Source: GCA-003244245 sp050699815
GTDB taxonomy: Bacteria; Actinomycetota; Actinomycetes; Mycobacteriales; Pseudonocardiaceae
Length of the DNA stretch: 6,424 bases
NCBI GenBank assembly: GCA_050699815.1
Contig: JBOHFT010000230.1
Location: forward strand, 1 to 6,424
Direction of reading: 5' to 3'
Below are positions 1-4,681 of this stretch, in pieces. The notes under the pieces are model-generated. The model made no database searches. It saw nothing but the letters and a program-made list of their open reading frames with translations, and was not told the DNA's origin. The position numbers and the translations under genes are program-made. Positions within the stretch are counted from its first letter, which is position 1; each line of letters opens with the position of its first letter.

Positions 1-45
1 GGCGAAGGACTTGAAGCCCTTCAACGTGAGGCTCTTCAAGTGCAC
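1..45 (-). CDS. smc: Chromosome segregation protein SMC, N-terminal 15 codons only (partial)
   Basis: Reading leftwards from a GTG at 45-43, the frame gives MHLKSLTLKGFKSFA and is still open at the window edge. This is the characteristic start of bacterial SMC proteins (first beta strand of the ABC-type head, just before the Walker A region), and it closely resembles the mycobacterial SMC start. SMC is a large ATPase that, with ScpA/ScpB, organises and segregates the chromosome. The start is well constrained: the in-frame stop TAG at 66-64 lies only six codons upstream and no other start codon lies between. A purine-rich stretch (57-64) serves as the likely ribosome site. The gene follows acyP on the same strand after 81 bp, as in mycobacteria. 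More than 98% of the gene is outside the window, so the assignment rests on a short but distinctive peptide and on its neighbour. Confidence 0.86.
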   Translation of the reverse strand, partial: MHLKSLTLKGFKSFA

Positions 46-56
46 AGCGTCCCAAA

Positions 57-64
57 CCCCTCCC
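57..64 (-). promoter_or_regulatory. Likely ribosome binding site of smc
   Basis: On the minus strand this reads GGGAGGGG, 11 bases before the GTG start at 45. The spacing is slightly long. A second weaker candidate, GGGA at 53-50, lies 4 bases from the start. The rest of the 81-bp acyP-smc gap (46-126) shows no convincing promoter hexamers. It contains an 8-bp palindrome GGGTACCC at 91-98 of unknown meaning. Confidence 0.45.
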
Positions 65-126
65 TACATAACTCCCCCCATTGTCGCGCAGGGTACCCAT
101 GCCACCGCATTGCGCGGGCTGAGCGG

Positions 127-402
127 TCAGCGCTCGACGAAGCCGGTGGCGGCGCCGTGGGGGGCGGTGAAGCGTGCGGTGACCTGGTGCACGTGGCCGG
201 GGGTGGAGCCGGAGCGCAGCGCGGCGAGCAGCCGCTCGCAGTCCTCCCGCGGTCCCTCAGCAACCACCTCGACCCGCCCATCGGACAGGTTGGCCGCATG
301 CCCGGCCAACCCCAGCTCAAGCGCTCGGCAGCGCGTCCACCACCGAAACCCCACCCCCTGCACCCGCCCCTGCACCCACACCGTCATCCGCACCCGCGTC
401 AC
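127..402 (-). CDS. acyP: Acylphosphatase
   Basis: This 91-residue protein has the usual length for acylphosphatase, a small cytosolic enzyme that hydrolyses carboxyl-phosphate bonds of acyl phosphates. The signature GRVQGVGFR (residues 12-20) forms the phosphate-binding loop and ends in the catalytic Arg20. The second signature, GLAGHAANLSDGRVEV (31-46), carries the catalytic Asn38. The C-terminal TGFVER also matches the mycobacterial protein ending. The GTG at 402 directly follows an in-frame TGA (405-403), so it is the most upstream start possible. ATG at 387 (Met6) is an alternative and would still keep the whole domain. No strong ribosome site precedes either. acyP is followed by smc on the same strand, as in mycobacteria. 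Upstream lies the repeat cluster at 419-502, which may hold its control region. Confidence 0.93.
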   Translation of the reverse strand: MTRVRMTVWVQGRVQGVGFRWWTRCRALELGLAGHAANLSDGRVEVVAEGPREDCERLLAALRSGSTPGHVHQVTARFTAPHGAATGFVER

Positions 403-418
403 TCACCCATCGTCCAGC

Positions 419-444
419 ACCGCAGTCTGGATGCAGACTGCGGT
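419..444. repeat. Perfect palindrome: 10-bp stem, 6-base loop
   Basis: ACCGCAGTCT (419-428) is the exact reverse complement of AGACTGCGGT (435-444), with GGATGC between them. The stem could form in RNA read from either strand, or the DNA could be a dyad-symmetric protein site. No T-run follows on either strand, so a classical intrinsic terminator is not supported. The palindrome ends 17 bp upstream of the acyP GTG, a position suited to an operator or a 5'-leader hairpin. Function is inferred only from placement. Confidence 0.8.
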
Positions 445-463
445 AATCAGGGGCCGAATTAGT

Positions 464-483
464 GCATTCTGCATCCAGACTGC
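464..483. repeat. Second, inverted copy of the palindrome sequence (pairs with 422-441)
   Basis: This segment is the reverse complement of 422-441 at 19 of 20 positions. The first 16 (468-483 against 422-437) are perfect. The 22-base centre between the copies (442-463) is unrelated. A further ACCGCAGT at 495-502 repeats 419-426 directly and is complementary to 437-444. In a minus-strand transcript, this copy could pair with the downstream copy and thereby prevent the local 419-444 hairpin. Alternatively the pair may be the ends of a small decayed element, or a doubled operator. Confidence 0.75.
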
Positions 484-533
484 AAGTGAAGGGGACCGCA
501 GTGGTCGCCGAGCGACGGCCGCCTCCAGCGGTT

Positions 534-799
534 GAGCAAGTCGAGCGCCTCGGGTGGAATCCCATGCTGCTCGTGGCCGAGCACTGCCACGCTGCGTTGC
601 CGCGCCACGGGCAGGTCCGCGAGCCGGATGGCCTCGTCGGCACCGCCAAGCAGGCTCCCACGGCGTCGCAGGTCCGCAGCAGGGTGCCGAGGTTCACCCC
701 CTGCGATGGCCACAGTGGCGCGGCGATCAGATGGCCCCAACAGCGGTGCGGGCGCCGCCGCCGACCTGCCTGCAGCTCGCGGCGCTTGCGGAGATGAAT
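534..799 (-). pseudogene. SpoU/TrmH-family RNA methyltransferase remnant, internally deleted and frameshifted
   Basis: Two signatures of the SpoU/TrmH (SPOUT) family of 2'-O-ribose RNA methyltransferases are readable in two frames. The upstream part (799-638) includes GHLIAAPLWPSQGV followed by NLGTLLRTCDAVGACLAVP, the N-G-LLRT motif 1. The downstream part, in another frame (about 640-534), reads DEAIRLADLPVARQRSVAV and then LGHEQHGIPPEALDLL, the family's motif 2. The frame switches at about 637-645, where the central 40-55 residues expected between the motifs are missing. The last motif (SLNV-type, part of the SAM-binding knot) is absent: after residue LL the frame runs into unrelated sequence and the repeat cluster. 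There is no ATG, GTG or TTG start for the first part before the kdpE stop codon, with which it is in frame. Loss of the start, centre and C-terminus means no active enzyme. Remnant identity is clear from the motifs; the exact boundaries are approximate. Confidence 0.8.
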
Positions 800-823
800 C
801 GCAGGCGGTAGTTGAAGGGCTAC

Positions 824-1504
824 CTACGGCTCGAAGCGGTAGCCCATGCCGGGTTCCGTGACGAGGTGGCGGGGGCGGGAGGGGTCGGGCTCGAGTTTGC
901 GGCGCAGCTGGGCTAGGTAGACCCGCAGGTAGTGGGTTTCCTTCAGATACGACGGTCCCCACACCTCGGTGAGCAGTTGGCGCTGGGTCACCAGCCGGCC
1001 GGAGTGGCGCGCCAGCAGCTCGAGGATTCCCCATTCGGTGGGGGTCAGGTGCACCTCGACGCTGCCGCGGTGCACTTTCTTGGCGGCCCGGTCGATGGTG
1101 AACGCGTCGGTGGCGATCACCGGCTCGTCGACGCCCGGCCCGGCGGCGCTACGGCGCACCGCGGCCCGCAACCGGGCGAGTAGCTCGTCCATCCCGAACG
1201 GCTTGGTGACATAGTCGTCGGCTCCGGCGTCCAGCGCCTCCACCTTGTCCGTGGAGTCGGTGCGTGCGGACAGCACGATGATCGGGACGCTGGTCCAGCC
1301 ACGGAGGCCGGCGATGACCTCGGTGCCGTCCAGGTCGGGCAGCCCGAGATCGAGCACCACGACATCGGGATGCCCGTCGGCTGCCACCCGCAGTGCCGCC
1401 GTCCCGTCGGCTGCGGTGAGCACCTGGTAGCCGCGGGCCGCGAGGTTGATCTGCAGGGCCCGCACGATCTGGGGCTCGTCGTCGACCACCAGCACCCGGG
1501 TCAC
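824..1504 (-). CDS. kdpE: KdpE, response regulator of the K+ transport operon
   Basis: This 226-residue OmpR/PhoB-type regulator is about the usual KdpE length. The receiver domain (about 1-118) shows the acidic pocket Asp8/Asp9, the phosphoacceptor Asp52 in VVVLDLGLPDLDG, Ser79, and Lys101 in YVTKPFG. The C-terminal winged helix (about 127-226) contains LTPTEWGILELLARHSGRLV, the WGPSY turn and the final TEPGMGYRFEP. KdpE, phosphorylated by KdpD, normally binds and activates the kdp promoter. The start chosen is GTG at 1504, which overlaps the kdpD TGA as GTGA and lies 8 bases after a GGAG. The same frame runs on to an ATG at 1558, but those 18 residues (Cys/Gly/His-rich) lie inside the kdpD coding end and do not look like family sequence. 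The stop is TAG at 826-824. After it there is only a weak 5-bp hairpin (807-824), so no clear terminator is visible. Pairing with KdpD and the operon context make the assignment firm. Confidence 0.95.
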   Translation of the reverse strand: MTRVLVVDDEPQIVRALQINLAARGYQVLTAADGTAALRVAADGHPDVVVLDLGLPDLDGTEVIAGLRGWTSVPIIVLSARTDSTDKVEALDAGADDYVTKPFGMDELLARLRAAVRRSAAGPGVDEPVIATDAFTIDRAAKKVHRGSVEVHLTPTEWGILELLARHSGRLVTQRQLLTEVWGPSYLKETHYLRVYLAQLRRKLEPDPSRPRHLVTEPGMGYRFEP

Positions 1505-4041
1505 ACCGAGGTCTCCACGGTGACCTGGGCAGCAGCCAGCGAGGCCACGACAGTGCACCCGCCACCGGGGGTGTCCTCCGCGGACAGGGTGCCGCCCATC
1601 GCCTCCATGAAACCCTTCGCCACGGAGAGCCCCAGCCCGATGCCCCCGATGGCACTGCCGGCCCGGTCCCCCCGCTCGGTGGGCGAGGTCAGGCCAGACT
1701 GGAAGGGCGCGAACACCGTCTCAGCGGCTCCCCGCGACAGCCCCGGCCCGTGGTCGCAGATCCGCAGCTCGACCCGGCTTGCATGGGCGCTACCGCGCAC
1801 CTCCACCGCTGCGCCGTGGGCGTACCGCAGGGCGTTGTCCACCACCCGCTCCAGCAGCCCGGGGTCGGCGAGCACCGGTGGAAGGTCCTCGGCGATCTCG
1901 ACAGTCACCGCGTCGGACCGGTCGATGGTGCCCAGCGCGCGGGCGACCACCTCGTCGTACCCGACCGGCAGCAGGTTCGGGCGCACTGCGCCGGTCGCCA
2001 GCCGGGAGGAGTCGAGCAGGTTCTCCACCAGGCCGGTGAGCCGGTCGGTGGCGTCCTCGATGGTGGCGAGCAGCTCTGCGGTGTCCGCTGCGGACAGCCG
2101 CAGCTCGGAGTCGCGCAGGCTGGCGACCGCTGCCTTGATGGACGTCAGCGGAGTGCGCAGGTCGTGCCCCACCGCGGAGAGCAGCGCGGTGCGCAGCTCG
2201 GTGGTCTCGGCGCGGCGCTGGGCGACCAGGGCCTGCTCGGTGGCGCGTTGCTGGCGTAGTGCGAGCACCGCCTGGCCCGCCGCGGCCTCCAGGACGGCGC
2301 GGTCCGACGCGGTCAGCGGTCGGCCCCGGATCGCGAGCCGCATCTGGTCGTCCACGGTGATCACGGTGTCGGCCTCGGCGGGCGCCGGGCACGGGTCGGT
2401 GCCCGTCCAGGCCACCTGCTGCCAGCCGTCCGCCTGCCGCGCCAGCAGCGTCACCGAGGTGAGCCCGAAGTTCTCCCGCACCTGGATCAGCAGCCTGCGC
2501 ACCGGATCCGCTCCGGTGAGCACGGTACGGGCGTAGGAGGCCAGCAGCGTGGCCTCGGTGCGCGCCCGGGCGGCCTGCACCGCGCGACGGGCCGCCCGGT
2601 CGACAACGAGCGCCACCATCACCGCCACGAGCACCATCGTGAGGACGGTCACGATGTTCTCCGGTTCGGCGATGGTGAGGCTGTAGATCGGCGGGGTGAA
2701 GAAGTAGTTGAGCAGCAGCCCGGACGCCGCTGCAGCGGCCAGCGCCGGCCCGAGCCCGCCGATCAGCGCAACCCCGACGGTGGCCAGGAAGAACAGCACC
2801 ACGTCGGTGGCCAGGTCGAACATGCTGCGCCCAACGATGCCCACACCGGTAGCCGCCAACGGCAGCAGCAGCGCCATCGCCCAGCCGGTGATCTTGCGGG
2901 CCTGCGGGATCGCGCTGTGCAGCGAGGGTAATCGCAGCCCACCGCCCGCCTCGTCGTGGGTGACCAGGTGCACGTCGATCGGCCCGGAGTCCTGCACCAC
3001 GGCCGCGCCGATGCCCTCGTCGAACAGCCGGGCCAGCCGGGGCCGGCGGGAGGTGCCCAGCACCAGCTGGGTGGCGTTGACCCCGCGGGCGAAGTCCAGC
3101 AGCGTGCTCGGGACGTTGTCGCCGACCACGGTGTGGAACGTGGCCCCGACGTCGTGAGCGAGCCGCCGGACGCTCGCCAGGGCCGCCGGCGGCGCTCCGG
3201 CCAGGCCGTCCCCGCGCAGGATGTGCAATACCAGCACCTCACCGCCGCCGGTGCGGGCGGCGATCCGGGCCGCCCGCCGGATCAGCGTTTCGGACTCCGG
3301 CCCGCCGGTGACCGCGACGACCACCCGCTCGCGGGCCTCCCAGGTGTCGGTGATGTGCTGCTCGGCGCGGTAGCGCTGCAGCGCGACGTCGACCTGGTCC
3401 GCTACCCACAGCAGCGCGAGCTCGCGCAGCGCGGTGAGGTTGCCGGGCCGGAAGTAGTTGGACAGCGCGGCGTCGACCCGGTTGGCGGGGTAGACGTTGC
3501 CGTGCGCCATCCGCCGGCGCAGCGCCTCCGGGGTGATGTCGACCAGCTCGACCTGCTCGGCGCGTCGCACCACCTCGTCGGGCACGGTTTCCCGCTGCGC
3601 GATGCCGGTGATCCGCTCGACCACGTCGTTGAGCGACTCCAGGTGCTGCACGTTCACTGTGGACAGCACGGTGATGCCCGCCTCGAGCAGCTCCTCGATG
3701 TCCTGCCAGCGCTTGGCGTTGCGCGAACCAGGCACGTTGGTGTGCGCCAGCTCGTCCACCAGGGCAACGGCCGGGCACCGGGCGAGCACCGCGTCGACGT
3801 CCATCTCGGACAGCTCCATGCCGCGGTAGGCGACGGTGCGCCGGGGCACTACCTCCATGCCCTCCAGGAGCGCGGCGGTCTGCTCCCGGCCGTGGGTCTC
3901 CGCCAGGCCGACGACGACGTCGGTGCCGCGGCTGGCGCGCCGGCGGCCCTCGCCGAGCATGGCGAAGGTCTTCCCGACGCCGGGTGCGGCACCGAGATAG
4001 ACCCGCAGCTCACCGCGGCGAGTGGAGCCGTGCTCAGCCAC
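1501..4041 (-). CDS. kdpD: KdpD, osmosensitive K+ channel sensor histidine kinase
   Basis: From the GTG at 4041 this is an 846-residue membrane kinase/phosphatase that phosphorylates KdpE. Domains in order: the KdpD-type N-terminal nucleotide-binding domain (about 8-216) with Walker A GAAPGVGKT (17-25) and a Walker B-like VALVDELAHTN (92-102); a UspA-like domain (about 239-361); four closely spaced membrane helices (about 384-403, 410-429, 430-448, 463-481); a GAF-like region (about 499-598); a dimerisation/phosphoacceptor segment with GHDLRTPLTS, phospho-His626; and the HATPase domain with N box VVDNALRYA (Asn736), DHGPG (763-767) and GGIGLGLS (799-806). All kinase motifs are present, so it looks active. 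Length is close to E. coli KdpD (894). A longer reading from GTG at 4083 would give 860 residues and overlap kdpC by 17 bp. I prefer 4041 for its better ribosome site and because the known proteins carry only a short tail before the L-R-V/I-YLGAAPG segment. The TGA overlaps the kdpE start. Confidence 0.94.
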   Translation of the reverse strand: MAEHGSTRRGELRVYLGAAPGVGKTFAMLGEGRRRASRGTDVVVGLAETHGREQTAALLEGMEVVPRRTVAYRGMELSEMDVDAVLARCPAVALVDELAHTNVPGSRNAKRWQDIEELLEAGITVLSTVNVQHLESLNDVVERITGIAQRETVPDEVVRRAEQVELVDITPEALRRRMAHGNVYPANRVDAALSNYFRPGNLTALRELALLWVADQVDVALQRYRAEQHITDTWEARERVVVAVTGGPESETLIRRAARIAARTGGGEVLVLHILRGDGLAGAPPAALASVRRLAHDVGATFHTVVGDNVPSTLLDFARGVNATQLVLGTSRRPRLARLFDEGIGAAVVQDSGPIDVHLVTHDEAGGGLRLPSLHSAIPQARKITGWAMALLLPLAATGVGIVGRSMFDLATDVVLFFLATVGVALIGGLGPALAAAAASGLLLNYFFTPPIYSLTIAEPENIVTVLTMVLVAVMVALVVDRAARRAVQAARARTEATLLASYARTVLTGADPVRRLLIQVRENFGLTSVTLLARQADGWQQVAWTGTDPCPAPAEADTVITVDDQMRLAIRGRPLTASDRAVLEAAAGQAVLALRQQRATEQALVAQRRAETTELRTALLSAVGHDLRTPLTSIKAAVASLRDSELRLSAADTAELLATIEDATDRLTGLVENLLDSSRLATGAVRPNLLPVGYDEVVARALGTIDRSDAVTVEIAEDLPPVLADPGLLERVVDNALRYAHGAAVEVRGSAHASRVELRICDHGPGLSRGAAETVFAPFQSGLTSPTERGDRAGSAIGGIGLGLSVAKGFMEAMGGTLSAEDTPGGGCTVVASLAAAQVTVETSV
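1513..1516 (-). promoter_or_regulatory. Ribosome binding site deciding the kdpE start
   Basis: The minus strand reads GGAG here, 8 bases before the GTG at 1504 and inside the last codons of kdpD. It supports the GTG in the GTGA overlap over the upstream in-frame ATG at 1558. Confidence 0.6.
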
Positions 4042-4051
4042 GCTTCCAGTG

Positions 4052-4057
4052 TCCCCC
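4052..4057 (-). promoter_or_regulatory. Possible ribosome binding site of kdpD
   Basis: The minus strand reads GGGGGA here, 10 bases before the GTG at 4041. No comparable sequence lies before the alternative GTG at 4083. The spacing is a little long, so the support is moderate. Confidence 0.4.
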
Positions 4058-4066
4058 GGACGCGGG

Positions 4067-4681
4067 TCATCCTGCGCGGGCACGCTGGACGGCCAGGTTC
4101 AGCGCCAGCACGTTCACAACCGGTTCGCCGAGGAAACCCACGGCACGCCCGGTGGTGTGCTGGGCGACCAGCGCCCGCACCTCGTCCGCGGGCAACCCCG
4201 TGGCCCGGGAGACCCGGGTCACCTGCAGCTGCGCATAGGCCGGGCTGATGTGGGGGTCCACCCCGGACGCCGGAGCGGTCACGGCGTCCGGGGGGACGTC
4301 TGCGGGCGCGACACCATCCCGGGCGGCGATCAGTCCGCGCCGCTGCGTCACGGCATCGAGCAGGTCGGTCGAGTCACCGGCCAGGTTCGACCCGCCGGAG
4401 ACCGACGGATCGCCCGGGCCCAGTACTCCCTCTGCAGAGGCCGATGGCCGGGTGTGGAAATACGGATCCTGGCTACCGGAGGCCACTGGATCGATTCCGA
4501 TCAGCTCCGAGCCCACCACCTGACCGTCAACCTCGATCAGGGACCCCTCGGCCTTGGCGTGCAGGCCAGGAAGCCGGGACCCGCCGTAGATCGCGAACGG
4601 GTACGCCAGGCCGAGCAGGACGGTCATCACCAGCAGCACCCGCAGGCCCGCTGCGGACTGGCGGAGCAACGTGGTCAGCAT
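4067..4681 (-). CDS. kdpC: KdpC, subunit of the K+-transporting ATPase
   Basis: This 204-residue protein is typical in size for KdpC (about 190-220). It has one N-terminal membrane helix (about residues 12-33, LRVLLVMTVLLGLAYPFAIY) and then a soluble domain facing outward. Family hallmarks are DPYFHTRPSAS (72-82), GGSNLAG (96-102), SGVDPHISPAYAQLQVTRVSRATGLP (139-164, best-conserved block) and VVNVLALNLA (188-197). KdpC is part of the KdpFABC complex, where it stabilises the pump and is proposed to increase its nucleotide affinity. The ATG at 4681 shares its A with the kdpB TGA (TGATG), and GGGGA stands 4 bases upstream, so translation is probably coupled to kdpB. The stop is TGA at 4069-4067, 25 bp before the preferred kdpD start. 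No oddities were seen. Confidence 0.96.
   Translation of the reverse strand: MLTTLLRQSAAGLRVLLVMTVLLGLAYPFAIYGGSRLPGLHAKAEGSLIEVDGQVVGSELIGIDPVASGSQDPYFHTRPSASAEGVLGPGDPSVSGGSNLAGDSTDLLDAVTQRRGLIAARDGVAPADVPPDAVTAPASGVDPHISPAYAQLQVTRVSRATGLPADEVRALVAQHTTGRAVGFLGEPVVNVLALNLAVQRARAG

Noticed and set aside
66..110. smc promoter in the acyP-smc gap
   Set aside because: A TATGTA-like sequence is present but no -35 hexamer sits at suitable spacing, so it is not supported.
11..535. 174-codon plus-strand frame across smc, acyP and the repeats
   Set aside because: It runs antisense through the real SMC start and acylphosphatase; its translation has no family features.
317..697. 126-codon minus-strand frame starting at GTG 697 as an intact gene
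   Set aside because: It begins inside SpoU motif 1, changes to nonsense after AVP, and overlaps the start of acyP; better explained as part of the pseudogene.
807..824. Hairpin GGTAG/CTACC just after kdpE as a terminator
   Set aside because: Only a 5-bp stem with an 8-base loop and no T-run; too weak to call.
1370..2536. 388-codon plus-strand frame opposite the kdpD kinase region
   Set aside because: Ser/Arg/Thr-rich shadow with no domain; the opposite strand encodes the intact HisKA and HATPase motifs.
3849..4070. 73-codon minus-strand frame starting at the ATGA of the kdpC stop
   Set aside because: Out of frame with kdpD, whose conserved Walker region is encoded in the other frame over the same bases; no recognisable product.
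2956..4248. 430-codon plus-strand frame opposite kdpD
   Set aside because: Same pattern of biased composition with no motif, and it is entirely antisense to kdpD domains that are clearly real.
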